Source: Syntrophales bacterium
Lineage (GTDB): Bacteria > Desulfobacterota > Syntrophia > Syntrophales > CG2-30-49-12
Direction: 5' to 3'
Assembly: GCA_030018935.1 (NCBI GenBank)
Contig: JASEGZ010000010.1
Span: 1-44,932 of the forward strand
DNA length: 44,932 bases
This document shows positions 1-8,352 of the stretch, piece after piece. The notes under the pieces are model-generated. The model was not told the origin of the DNA. It was given only the letters and a program-made list of their open reading frames with translations, and made no database searches. The translations under genes and the position numbers were made by a program. Numbering within the stretch: position 1 is the first letter of the stretch; every line of letters begins with the position of its first letter.

Positions 1-95
1 GACACTTATCTATACAGAATAGCTAAACTATTTTTTGGCAACTGTTAAAGATCAGCTAAAGTTTTTTAATTTCCAACTTTAGGCACTTCCAACTT

Positions 96-1970
96 TTAAC
101 TTTTCCCTGCCTCTTCAACCTCTTCCAGCAACTTCCGAAAGACTGATATGGCCTTCATCTCACGCTCTCCAAGGCGGTAAATAAATCCTTCAAGGTATTC
201 TTTAGTCTCTGGGGGAGACAGGCCGATCCTTTTTCCATGCAGGCAACCGATAGAATCGAGTTCATCCTCTGCCCTCTCGAGGGATTTTTGCAGCGCCTGT
301 TGCAGTTCCAGCTTTTTAGCGGCCGGTAGAGATTTTTTCTGCGCCCACACGGCAAAGACAAAGGGGAGTTTTTGCCAATCGTGCCATTCCCTGGCAAGGT
401 CGTACACGAGTTCAAACCCGGGAAGACCGTATTTTTTACGTTTTAATGCCTCATCACCGATGAGCAGCACCGCGGCAAACGCATGGTAATCATTGACCCC
501 GAGATGCATGCGTATGAAGTTCGCTCTCAACCCGTATTTTTTCTCGAGGAGGACATGGAGCAGTTTTACCGACGTCGCCGTTTCGTCCGTGATGCCGATG
601 TTTTTCTCCGCGAGGCCGGCCCAGTCTTCCCTCGCAAAGAGCATGATACTCTTAATCTGATCACGTCCGGCAATGCAGCAGCTCATCGTCTCAAGACTGT
701 CTTCCTGGGCGAGATAATCCATCAGCGAGAAGGGGGCGGCATCAATCTGTCCCTTCCTCGACAAGGCTCCCATCTGCCGCGGTGTAACCGGTAAAATTTT
801 GAATTCTCCCTTCTCAAAATATTCGTAGAAGGGGACGGAATTAAGGTAGGGAATCTTCCCGATGACATCTTCGGCATAGATGTTCAGTGGGTTATAATAG
901 GCATCGCGTTCCACCGGTATCTTTCGGGCATCTTTGATGATCCTGATGATCCGCTCTTTTGCCAGCGCTGTCGGGCTTGTTGCCCCGGCATCGTGTGCGA
1001 TTCTCTCCCCTCCCACGGTTCCATCCATGTCATCAGCCCCGAAGTTCAGGGCCACGGAGGCGATCTCCTCCGTCAGCATGACCCAGTACGCCTTGATATG
1101 GGGAAAGTTATCCAGCATCAGGCGTGAAACGGCGATTGTTTTTAAGTCGTCAATGGCGGAGGAGAAACCGCTTTGGGGTCTAATCCCCGTACTGCCGGCC
1201 TGGAAGGCAAGGGGGATAAACGCAAAAAAACCGCCCGTTTCATCCTGTGCCTCCCGGAGCTTGATCATGTGAATCAGCCGTTCTTCGTATGTCTCGAGAT
1301 GGCCGTAAAGGAGCGTTGCATTCGTGGGGATGCCAAGCCGGTGTGCGGTTTTGTGCACCTCGAGCCAGGTCTCCGCGCCGATCTTCTGAGGAAAGAGTAG
1401 TTTGCGGATACGTTCCGAAAAGACCTCCGCCCCACCCCCCGGCATTGTGTCCAGTCCTGCCTCCTTCAACTGGAGAAGGATCTCTGCGAGGGGAAGTTTG
1501 AATTTCCTGCGGAAGAAATCGGCTTCCACGGCGGTGAAGGCCTTGATGTTGATGTTCGAGAAGTTCTTCCTGATCGCGGAGATCATCTGGAGGTAGTGCT
1601 GCCACTCCCAATCCGGGTGGAGGGCGCCGGTGATGTGTACTTCTTGGACATGGGGTGTCAGCCTGCCCAGGATATCCTCGATGGTCATCTCGTAAGCGCC
1701 GGGCCTGCCCCGCTTGGCGGCAAAGGCGCAAAACCTGCAGGAGAGTACACAGATGTTTGTTGGTTCGATCTTCTGGTTGAGGGCGAAGTAGGCGGCGTCT
1801 CCACTCTTCTGTTGCTGAGCGGCATGCGCCATCTTACCGAGGGAGATGATGTCGCCTGTACGGAACATCACCAGACCGTCTTGCAGGGAAAGTCTCTCGC
1901 CCTTCTGAAACTTCTCCCATGCGGGAATGAGTTGTTGGTCACGAAAATTGATGTCCATCTTCCGCCGCAT
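96..1970 (-). CDS. mqnE/mqnA: Fused aminofutalosine synthase-chorismate dehydratase (MqnE-MqnA)
   Basis: Two menaquinone enzymes in one chain of about 624 residues. The N-terminal part (to about residue 365) is a radical-SAM protein with the cluster motif CVLSCRFC (Cys 74, 78, 81) and the PGGGAEVFSERIR segment typical of MqnE/MqnC. The C-terminal part begins at IGKIPYLNSVPFYEYF, which is how MqnA proteins start, and covers a whole MqnA. By family knowledge MqnA dehydrates chorismate to 3-enolpyruvylbenzoate and MqnE joins that product to SAM, so the fused domains catalyse consecutive steps. I chose the ATG at 1970 because AGAAGGA lies just upstream; an in-frame start at 2003 would leave almost no room for a promoter between this gene and the divergent mqnP. 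The stop codon lies in a degenerate AAAAGTT repeat. Cytoplasmic. The family calls are firm; the fusion itself is unusual. Confidence 0.93.
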   Translation of the reverse strand: MRRKMDINFRDQQLIPAWEKFQKGERLSLQDGLVMFRTGDIISLGKMAHAAQQQKSGDAAYFALNQKIEPTNICVLSCRFCAFAAKRGRPGAYEMTIEDILGRLTPHVQEVHITGALHPDWEWQHYLQMISAIRKNFSNINIKAFTAVEADFFRRKFKLPLAEILLQLKEAGLDTMPGGGAEVFSERIRKLLFPQKIGAETWLEVHKTAHRLGIPTNATLLYGHLETYEERLIHMIKLREAQDETGGFFAFIPLAFQAGSTGIRPQSGFSSAIDDLKTIAVSRLMLDNFPHIKAYWVMLTEEIASVALNFGADDMDGTVGGERIAHDAGATSPTALAKERIIRIIKDARKIPVERDAYYNPLNIYAEDVIGKIPYLNSVPFYEYFEKGEFKILPVTPRQMGALSRKGQIDAAPFSLMDYLAQEDSLETMSCCIAGRDQIKSIMLFAREDWAGLAEKNIGITDETATSVKLLHVLLEKKYGLRANFIRMHLGVNDYHAFAAVLLIGDEALKRKKYGLPGFELVYDLAREWHDWQKLPFVFAVWAQKKSLPAAKKLELQQALQKSLERAEDELDSIGCLHGKRIGLSPPETKEYLEGFIYRLGEREMKAISVFRKLLEEVEEAGKS

Positions 1971-2067
1971 TTTATCCTTCTCTAAAATATTGTCAATAAG
2001 CAATCCCTGAGTGATGCCGTCTTGTTATTTCTTAATTTTTGTGTTAAAAAATCCAGCAGGCAGAGAA

Positions 2068-2997
2068 ATGGGACTCATAACAGAGGAGGAGATGATAAGA
2101 AAAGCCCTGTTTGCAGAAGAGATTTTCAGATGGTATTCCAGGGTTGTCACCTACGGGCGGATGATTAAATTTTCCCATACCGTCTTTGCCCTGCCCTTTG
2201 CTCTCGCTGCTCTCCTTCTGGCGCACAGAGAGCATCCTATTACCTCCCGTCTCGTCTTTTTGGTTATTGTGGCGATGGTAGGAGCCAGATCCGCCGCCAT
2301 GGGGTTCAACCGTTTTGCCGATGCAAAGGACGATGCGGAAAATCCGCGGACCGCGGAAAGGGAGATTCCCGCCGGCCGTATTTCTCTCCGGGAAACGGCG
2401 ATCTTCATCACAGGTTCAAGTATCCTTTTTATCCTTGCGGCAGCGGCCATCTCTGAAATCTGCTTCTGGTTTTCCTTCCCCGTTTTGCTTGCCCTCTTCG
2501 GTTATTCCTACACGAAGAGGTTTACCTGGTTATCACACATTGTCCTGGGATTGGTCCAGGGGTTGGTACCCATAGCGGTCTGGGTTGCCGTAACGGGAAC
2601 ATTTTCTGCCAAGATATTGGCCCTGTCCCTGACCCTTTGCACCTACATCGCCGGGTTCGATATTCTCTACGCCTGCCAGGATATGGAGTTTGACCGCCGG
2701 CAGAGGCTCTACTCCATGCCGGCAAGGTTCGGCCTGGCGAGAGCCATGCGTTTTTCCTCGCTCCTCCATTTGATCGCCTTCCTGTCACTTTTATCTCTCT
2801 GGCGGATCTTTGCCCTCAGCCCCTATTATCTCACCTTTGTCTCTGTCATCGGTATTCTTCTGATCGTAGAGCACAGACTTGTCAAACCGGATGATCTCTC
2901 AAGAGTCAACATCGCCTTTTATCACGTAAACAGCGTCATTTCTCTCCTCTTATTTGCCGCTTTGCTGACCGAGGAGATGGTGGGGAGGATGTTTTGA
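2068..2997 (+). CDS. mqnP: MqnP-type UbiA prenyltransferase
   Basis: Integral-membrane UbiA-family prenyltransferase that attaches the polyprenyl chain to the naphthoate precursor of menaquinone. The first Asp-rich motif is NRFADAKDDAENPRT, followed by AEREIPAGRIS, and the second is DMEFDRRQRLYSMPARFG; both bind prenyl-diphosphate/Mg2+ in this family. About eight hydrophobic helices are visible. The segment MIKFSHTVFALPFAL is the usual MqnP N-terminal helix. The start is uncertain: the frame is open from an ATG at 2011, but conserved sequence only begins later, and starts at 2068 or 2092 leave space for a divergent promoter. It overlaps ubiX by four bases, so the two are probably translationally coupled. 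The neighbouring UbiX, UbiD and MqnE-MqnA genes assign it to the futalosine pathway rather than to ubiquinone synthesis. Confidence 0.88.
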   Translation: MGLITEEEMIRKALFAEEIFRWYSRVVTYGRMIKFSHTVFALPFALAALLLAHREHPITSRLVFLVIVAMVGARSAAMGFNRFADAKDDAENPRTAEREIPAGRISLRETAIFITGSSILFILAAAAISEICFWFSFPVLLALFGYSYTKRFTWLSHIVLGLVQGLVPIAVWVAVTGTFSAKILALSLTLCTYIAGFDILYACQDMEFDRRQRLYSMPARFGLARAMRFSSLLHLIAFLSLLSLWRIFALSPYYLTFVSVIGILLIVEHRLVKPDDLSRVNIAFYHVNSVISLLLFAALLTEEMVGRMF

Positions 2998-3599
2998 AAA
3001 AACGGATTATTGTGGGGACAACCGGCGCTTCCGGTACCGTTTATGCGGTGAGGCTTCTCGAGATCCTGCTGACGATGCCTCTTGAGATCCATCTCATCGT
3101 ATCCGCCATGGGTTGGGATATCATGCGTTATGAGCAGGACTGGCATGATGAAACTCTGGATGACTTCATCGCCCGGAAACTGAGACCCAAAACAGCGGCA
3201 GGCGATTTAATCCTGCACCCCATCGGCGATATGTTCGCCCCACCAGCCAGTGGTTCCTTTCAGTCCTCCGGGATGGTGGTCGTTCCCTGTTCCATGAGGA
3301 CTCTTTCTACTATTGCCGCAGGCCACGCCGGCAATCTGATCGAAAGGGCCGCCGACGTTACCCTGAAGGAGAGGCGTCCCCTCGTCCTGGTTCCCAGGGA
3401 GACCCCGGTAAGCCTGATCCATCTGCGAAATATGGTCGCGGCAACGGAGGCCGGCGCCGTGATCATGCCGGCGAGTCCTCCCTTTTATCACCGGCCGCAA
3501 GGAATCGCCGATCTGGTGAACTTTATGGTGGGGAGGATACTCGATCACCTTCATCTGGAACACCACCTGATCCCGAGGTGGGGGGAGAGACATGCCTGA
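2994..3599 (+). CDS. ubiX: UbiX-family flavin prenyltransferase
   Basis: Makes prenylated FMN, the cofactor of UbiD decarboxylases, from reduced FMN and dimethylallyl phosphate. The 201-residue protein has the N-terminal flavin-binding GTTGASG loop (residues 8-14), the central VVPCSMRTLSTIAAG segment and the C-terminal FYHRPQGIADLVNFMVGRIL region of the family. Length is normal. The start is TTG inside the mqnP stop, preceded by GGGGAGGA; the first residues MKKRIIVGTTGASG match the family N-terminus, so this rare start is well supported. The stop overlaps the ATG of the UbiD gene by eight bases. In menaquinone clusters this partner is sometimes called MqnM. Cytoplasmic. Confidence 0.93.
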   Translation: MKKRIIVGTTGASGTVYAVRLLEILLTMPLEIHLIVSAMGWDIMRYEQDWHDETLDDFIARKLRPKTAAGDLILHPIGDMFAPPASGSFQSSGMVVVPCSMRTLSTIAAGHAGNLIERAADVTLKERRPLVLVPRETPVSLIHLRNMVAATEAGAVIMPASPPFYHRPQGIADLVNFMVGRILDHLHLEHHLIPRWGERHA

Positions 3600-5484
3600 G
3601 AAGAAGAATTACAGGAATCTGACTGACTTCGTTCGGGTCCTCGAAGCGGAGGGAGAACTGGTGAGGATCAAGGCCCCCGTCTCTTCTTTCCTTGAGATCA
3701 CCGAGATAACGGACAGGGTCTCCAAGGGCCCATCCGGCGGCAAGGCGTTGCTCTTTGAGCAAGTGGACGGTTCTTCCTTTCCCGTGATTACCAATGCCTT
3801 TGGCAGTGCAAAGAGGATTGCCCTCGCCTTGGGGGTGAGGAATCTGGACGATCTGGAGAGAAGGGTAAAGGAGATACTGGAACAGGCCCCGCCGAAGACC
3901 TTGAGGGAGAAACTCCAGTTCCTGACCAGGGTCCTGAGCTGGGGGTGGTACCTCCCCAAGGTTGTCAGGATGGCCCATCCCCCCTGTCAGGAGGTTGTTT
4001 TGAGGGGTGATCAGGTTGGCCTGAGCAAATTGCCGGTCCTCCATTGCTGGCCCGGTGACGGCGGTCCTTTTATCACCCTACCCGTTGTATTCACTAAAAG
4101 TCTCACCACCGGAAAGAGAAATGCCGGTATGTACCGTCTTCAGGTCTTTGATAAGAATACTACGGGGATGCACTGGCATATCCACAAGGACGGTTCGCAT
4201 TATTTTAATGAGTACCGCAGAGCCGGTAAAAGGATGGAAGTGGCGGTAGCCATCGGCACAGATCCCGCCGTTACCTATGCGGCAACCGCTCCCCTGCCCC
4301 GTGGTATTGACGAGATGATCCTGGCCGGATTCATCCGGGGCAAACCGGTGGAGATGGTAAAGGGGATCACCGTGGATATGGAGGTTCCTGCGGAGGCGGA
4401 GATTGTCCTCGAAGGTTACATCGTCCCGGAGGAGAGGAGACTGGAAGGACCATTCGGTGATCACACGGGGTACTACTCCCTCCAGGATGATTATCCTGTC
4501 TTTCATGTAACCGCCATAACCCACCGGAAAAATGCCGTTTACAGCGCCACGGTCGTTGGCCGGCCCCCGATGGAAGACTGCTATCTGGCAAAGGCAACAG
4601 AAAGGCTCTTTCTTCCCCTGCTGCAGGCCACCATGCCGGAAATCGCGGATTATGTCATGCCCTGGGAAGGTGTTTTTCACAATATTACCATTGTTGCCCT
4701 TGATAAGGAATATCCCGGCCATCCGAGGAAGGCGATCCACGGCCTTTGGGGAGCCGGCCAGATGAGTTTCTGTAAGATGATCGTCGTGGTGGATGGCGCT
4801 GCCGACCTTCGCGATCTCAAGGGGCTTTTTACAAAGATTCTCGATACAGTTGACTTAAAGAGCGATCTTGTCATCACCGAGGGGATACTGGACGTTCTCG
4901 ATCACGCGGCGCCTAATCCCCTCTTTGGAGGAAAGATAGGGATTGACGCCACGGAGAGGATCAGGGGAGAGGTTCCCAGGGAGACCGGAAGTCTGCATCG
5001 TGATGGTGTGGAATTGCCGGCGGCAGGGGAAATCCTCAGAGAACTCAAGGCGCTGGATGAAGGCTTTCTCTCCTGCCGGATGCCGTTTACCTCTGTAGTG
5101 CATCCACTTATCCTTTTACAGGTGGATAAGGGGCTTGGGAAAAGGGGGCGCTTTTTTACGAAATTGCTTTTCCTTGCGAAGACAATACCACCGCAAAGTA
5201 TCGCTGTCCTTTACGATGCAGATATTGATCTCTCTGATAATTCTCTCCTGTTATGGAAAGGATTCAATAATGTGGATCCCCTGAGGGATATTGTCGTCAG
5301 GGGTAACCAGGCGGTTATTGATGCCACGCGAAAGGGACGGGAGGATGGTCATCCACGGCCCTGGCCGGATGATGTTGTGATGAGTCAGGAGGTCAAGGAA
5401 AGGGTTACGACAAGGAGAGAGGAACTGGGGATCTCCCATCTCCTTACTTTAGTTATCCTTCTAATCAGCTTTCAGCTTTTTTAA
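3592..5484 (+). CDS. ubiD: UbiD-family decarboxylase, menaquinone type (MqnL-like)
   Basis: Prenyl-FMN-dependent decarboxylase of 630 residues, probably removing the carboxylate of the prenylated naphthoate in the futalosine pathway. The UbiD core is clear: GMYRLQVFDKNTTGMHWHIHKDG (cofactor/metal region), the catalytic Glu-Arg-Glu region around AEAEIVLEGYIVPEERR, EGPFGDHTGYY, and VGRPPMEDCYLAKATERLFL. It is longer than E. coli UbiD, as menaquinone-type members often are. The extreme C-terminus, ISHLLTLVILLISFQLF, does not look like family sequence. It is encoded by an AATCAGC/TTTCAGC repeat and a T-rich run, so the natural end may have been replaced by a repeat. Co-transcription with mqnP and ubiX is very likely. 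Confidence 0.92.
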   Translation: MPEKKNYRNLTDFVRVLEAEGELVRIKAPVSSFLEITEITDRVSKGPSGGKALLFEQVDGSSFPVITNAFGSAKRIALALGVRNLDDLERRVKEILEQAPPKTLREKLQFLTRVLSWGWYLPKVVRMAHPPCQEVVLRGDQVGLSKLPVLHCWPGDGGPFITLPVVFTKSLTTGKRNAGMYRLQVFDKNTTGMHWHIHKDGSHYFNEYRRAGKRMEVAVAIGTDPAVTYAATAPLPRGIDEMILAGFIRGKPVEMVKGITVDMEVPAEAEIVLEGYIVPEERRLEGPFGDHTGYYSLQDDYPVFHVTAITHRKNAVYSATVVGRPPMEDCYLAKATERLFLPLLQATMPEIADYVMPWEGVFHNITIVALDKEYPGHPRKAIHGLWGAGQMSFCKMIVVVDGAADLRDLKGLFTKILDTVDLKSDLVITEGILDVLDHAAPNPLFGGKIGIDATERIRGEVPRETGSLHRDGVELPAAGEILRELKALDEGFLSCRMPFTSVVHPLILLQVDKGLGKRGRFFTKLLFLAKTIPPQSIAVLYDADIDLSDNSLLLWKGFNNVDPLRDIVVRGNQAVIDATRKGREDGHPRPWPDDVVMSQEVKERVTTRREELGISHLLTLVILLISFQLF

Positions 5485-5511
5485 CTTTTAACCTTGAAGG
5501 TGTAAGGTGTT

Positions 5512-6531
5512 ATGGAAAAGAAGGATTACTTGAAGACACCGGTTGAGCACATTGATATAACATCCATCAATGCTGTGGATATCATTCGGGCCATGAGGGG
5601 GATGTCCTTCACGGCAAGGGATCTTGCCGTGGCCTCGGACATATACGACAGAATGCTTATGGACCCGGATTGTGCCATCATACTGACTGTAGCCGGCAGT
5701 ACAAGCGCCGCTGGTTGCATGCAGATCTATTCTGATCTCGTAAAGTACAATATGGTGGATGTGATCGTTGCCACCGGCGCTACGATTGTAGATACGGATT
5801 TTTTCGAGGCCCTCGGATTCAGACATTACCAGGGTACCCCCTTTGTGGATGACAGGCTATTGAGAAGATTATATATAGACAGGATCTACGATACCTTCAT
5901 TGATGAAGAAGAACTCCAGGTTTGTGACAGAACGATCAGTGCAATCGCCGATGCCCTGCCCCCCCGACCCTATTCTTCCCGGGAGTTTATCCAAGAGATG
6001 GGGCGATACCTGACGGTCCACGCGAGAAAGAAGGATTCCCTCGTTCAGGTGGCCTACGAACATGATGTGCCGATCTTCTGTCCCGCCTTTTCCGACAGCA
6101 GCGCCGGTTTTGGTCTTGTCCTGCATCAGTATCAGCACCCTGAAGAACATTGCTCCATTGATTCCGTGAAGGATTTTAGAGAGTTAACCATGATCAAGAT
6201 AGGGGCTGAAACGACGGGACTCCTCGTTATCGGGGGAGGAGTCCCGAAAAATTTTGCCCAGGATACGGTGATCTGTGCCGAGATATTAGGCAAGCAGGTC
6301 CCCCCGCATAAGTATGCCGTGCAGATCACCGTTGCCGATGTGAGGGACGGAGCATGCTCCAGTTCTACGCTGAGGGAAGCGACCTCGTGGGGGAAGGTGG
6401 ATATGGCCTGTGAACAGATGGTTTATGCCGAGGCAACCTCCGCCTTACCCTTGCTGGCAAGTTACGCCTACCACAGGGGAAATTGGAAAATTAGGAAGAA
6501 ATGGCGATGCGCAAAGATATTTGAAGCTTGA
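5512..6531 (+). CDS. Deoxyhypusine synthase-family protein
   Basis: A 339-residue homologue of deoxyhypusine synthase. NAD-binding and active-site stretches are recognisable: TVAGSTSAAGCMQIYSDLV near the start, GGGVPKNFAQD (residues 241-251), and ATSWGKVDMA, in which Lys295 aligns with the lysine that carries the aminobutyl intermediate in the eukaryotic enzyme. Bacteria lack eIF5A, so hypusination is not the expected job. Bacterial relatives are proposed to transfer an aminobutyl group between polyamines, for example to form homospermidine. The gene starts 28 bases after the UbiD gene and could share its transcript, but nothing links it chemically to menaquinone. Substrate unassigned. Confidence 0.87.
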   Translation: MEKKDYLKTPVEHIDITSINAVDIIRAMRGMSFTARDLAVASDIYDRMLMDPDCAIILTVAGSTSAAGCMQIYSDLVKYNMVDVIVATGATIVDTDFFEALGFRHYQGTPFVDDRLLRRLYIDRIYDTFIDEEELQVCDRTISAIADALPPRPYSSREFIQEMGRYLTVHARKKDSLVQVAYEHDVPIFCPAFSDSSAGFGLVLHQYQHPEEHCSIDSVKDFRELTMIKIGAETTGLLVIGGGVPKNFAQDTVICAEILGKQVPPHKYAVQITVADVRDGACSSSTLREATSWGKVDMACEQMVYAEATSALPLLASYAYHRGNWKIRKKWRCAKIFEA

Positions 6532-6645
6532 TCGGTGCTTGCCCTTGCAAAAAAGATAAGCGTTCAGCGGCAAGAGATTTTCCCCTGTAGCGGCGCAGGT
6601 TTTGAGAGGCCATCAACCAGAGGTTTATGTGCCTGGCCATATTCT

Positions 6646-6975
6646 TCATTTCTTTATCACCTTGAGGGTATAGACCTTCTCAGAGAGAACACCCGGCGTA
6701 ACAACCACATCGCAATCGGAGTGGAAACAGAACCCTCCCGGCAAGTCGCTCCGGCGGGCATATATCCCTTCGGCCAGGTTCCTCGAAGTACAACACTGGG
6801 CAATGATTGGAATGGCCGGTCCCCCCAGAGTCCCCAGCAGCGCCATCCGCATTTGCGTATCTCTCGAGTTTTGGTAATTCGTGGCAATGTGATCGTTATA
6901 GAGATAGACGCCCAGAAGAACGATCATCACGAAAATAATTCTTAAAAAGTATTTCTCTTTTATCAATGCCTGCAA
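6646..6975 (-). CDS. Small membrane-anchored hypothetical protein
   Basis: A 109-residue reading frame with no family I recognise. The N-terminus (about residues 9-27, YFLRIIFVMIVLLGVYLYN) is one hydrophobic helix after a lysine, giving an anchor or uncleaved signal. The rest is predicted outside the membrane and carries four cysteines (QCCTS, and later FCFHSDC). The ATG lies inside the end of the upstream trmO-like gene (13-base overlap), which favours a real gene in the same transcript. The opposite strand is also open over much of this stretch, so the call is moderate. Confidence 0.5.
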   Translation of the reverse strand: MQALIKEKYFLRIIFVMIVLLGVYLYNDHIATNYQNSRDTQMRMALLGTLGGPAIPIIAQCCTSRNLAEGIYARRSDLPGGFCFHSDCDVVVTPGVLSEKVYTLKVIKK

Positions 6976-7529
6976 CTCCTCTCCGGGGAGTTAATTCTTT
7001 TACCCTCAAGCCAGCCAACCTTTACCTTCTCCCTCTGATCAAATTGAGGGACATAGGGCTTGATATCGAGAAGAGGGGTGCCATCCAGGGCGTCTATTTC
7101 TGCGATCCGCAATATATTCTTTCTCCTTGAAAGGAGCTTTACCACAGATAATCCAATGGGATTGGGCCTTCCGGGATGCCGGGTGGCAAAAAGGCCCCGG
7201 AGACTATCATCCAGAAACGGTTTTACTTTAAGAGAGTAGCTGTCAGATTTATGGAAGAGATACAGGAGGATAATATGGGAAAAGCCATCAAGATCGGCAA
7301 GGCCCTCCTCAAACTCCTCAAAGACCTCTACCTCACCCACCTCATGGGATCTATACCCCTGGTAAGGTGTCTCCTCCAGTGGCGACATTTCCCCCCCTCC
7401 CGTGTACCATTGCCGCATTACAGTTAGGGGGCAGACAAGACCCCTCATATTTTCCCACTCCTGTGATGTGATAAGATAAAACAAAAATAACGCCAAAAAG
7501 GTGTATATCTTGAACATTTTGTATTTCAA
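6963..7529 (-). CDS. trmO: TrmO/TsaA-family tRNA methyltransferase with abnormal N-terminus
   Basis: From about residue 48 on, this is a clear TsaA/TrmO domain: EVGEVEVFEEFEEGL, FSHIILLYLFHKS, ATRHPGRPNPIGLSVV and LDGTPLLDIKPYVPQFD. In E. coli TrmO methylates t6A37 of certain threonine tRNAs using SAM. The usual N-terminal strand (an IGxxHTPF-like sequence) is missing. The frame instead opens with a hydrophobic stretch (FLALFLFYLITS) and CPLTVMRQWYTGGG, encoded across a run of G bases. A later start at 7418 is possible but lacks a good ribosome site. A frameshift in the G-run or a 5' rearrangement would explain this. Function is therefore likely by family but uncertain for this copy. Confidence 0.75.
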   Translation of the reverse strand: MKYKMFKIYTFLALFLFYLITSQEWENMRGLVCPLTVMRQWYTGGGEMSPLEETPYQGYRSHEVGEVEVFEEFEEGLADLDGFSHIILLYLFHKSDSYSLKVKPFLDDSLRGLFATRHPGRPNPIGLSVVKLLSRRKNILRIAEIDALDGTPLLDIKPYVPQFDQREKVKVGWLEGKRINSPERSCRH

Positions 7530-7567
7530 CTACTTGAATACGTCTGGAAGAAAAGTGAGCCGGAGTA

Positions 7568-7618
7568 AGTTGCATCTTAGCGACTCTGGAAGAGGGTTAT
7601 AGTTGCATAAATGCAACT
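7568..7618. promoter_or_regulatory. Candidate operator: three AGTTGCAT half-sites
   Basis: AGTTGCAT occurs at 7568-7575 and again at 7601-7608, where it is followed after two bases by its reverse complement ATGCAACT (7611-7618), forming an 18-base palindrome. It lies in the 208-base gap between the divergent trmO-like and flavodoxin genes. That position suits a repressor or activator site. The regulator is not identifiable from sequence. Confidence 0.35.
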
Positions 7619-7737
7619 CTTTTCAGATTATACTTAACCATCGAGTTCTTAACAGATTTTAACTTTTTTTCAAAGGTCTTATTTTTGTTTGATTTGACAG
7701 TCCAACTTTTATAGTATTTGTTTACACGTAGGAGACG

Positions 7738-8202
7738 ATGGGAGACATGTCCAGAATATTAATTATCTATCACTCACAGACGGGGAATACAGAAAAGATG
7801 GCCTTAGCCGTTGCAGAAGGGAGCCGCGGCATTGAAAATACCGAAGTTATGATAAAAAAAGCGCAAGACGCCACCCTCGATGATCTTTTAGAGGCGGACG
7901 GTCTGGCGATTGGTACACCGGAGAACTTTGGCTATATGTCAGGCATGGTCAAGGATTTTTTTGACAGGACTTTTTACCTCGCCCAGGATAAGGTCTTGAG
8001 AAAACCCTACGTGGTCTTTATCAGCGCTGGTAATGACGGTACTGGTGCCCTGAGGAGTATCGAACGGATTGCCCAGGGCTATAAGTTCAAAAAGGTCTAT
8101 GACCCTGTGATTTCTACAGGCGCCTTGACCGAAGATACCCTGGAGAAATGTCGCAACATGGGAGGGGTTCTTGCCGCCGGCTGTCAGATGGGAATTTACT
8201 GA
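7738..8202 (+). CDS. Flavodoxin-family protein (WrbA/NAD(P)H-FMN reductase-like)
   Basis: A 154-residue FMN-binding protein with a flavodoxin-like fold. The phosphate loop is IIYHSQTGNTEKMA (residues 9-22). The isoalloxazine loops are AIGTPENFGYMSGMVKDFFDR and FISAGNDGTGALRSIERIA. It lacks the acidic insert of long-chain flavodoxins and resembles small NADPH-dependent FMN reductases and flavodoxins of anaerobes. TAGGAG precedes the ATG; a second ATG three codons on is also possible. It lies upstream of the Hmc-type redox genes, on the same strand but 150 bases away, so a direct partnership is only a guess. Cytoplasmic. Confidence 0.85.
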   Translation: MGDMSRILIIYHSQTGNTEKMALAVAEGSRGIENTEVMIKKAQDATLDDLLEADGLAIGTPENFGYMSGMVKDFFDRTFYLAQDKVLRKPYVVFISAGNDGTGALRSIERIAQGYKFKKVYDPVISTGALTEDTLEKCRNMGGVLAAGCQMGIY

Positions 8203-8352
8203 GCGCATTGAACACCAATGCGAGCAGCACAGAGGAACTCGATGTGGAGATTATGAATTATAACCCTTGTGGCTGACTTCATCAATGCGGCGAAGGGGCG
8301 TATGACGCCTCAAACCAAATAGGGAAGGCTGTGAACGTTTGATAAATGGGCT

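Noticed and set aside
4078-4740. A 220-codon open frame on the minus strand
   Set aside because: It is antisense to the UbiD gene core and matches nothing recognisable.
6535-6945. A 136-codon open frame on the plus strand after the deoxyhypusine-synthase-like gene
   Set aside because: The minus-strand frame here has a membrane helix and overlaps the trmO-like gene as an operon would; the plus-strand product has no such features and poor coding character.
7694-7715. TTGACA followed by TATAGT upstream of the flavodoxin gene as a promoter
   Set aside because: The spacer is only 10 bases, far from the 16-18 needed; no better -10 box lies at the right distance.
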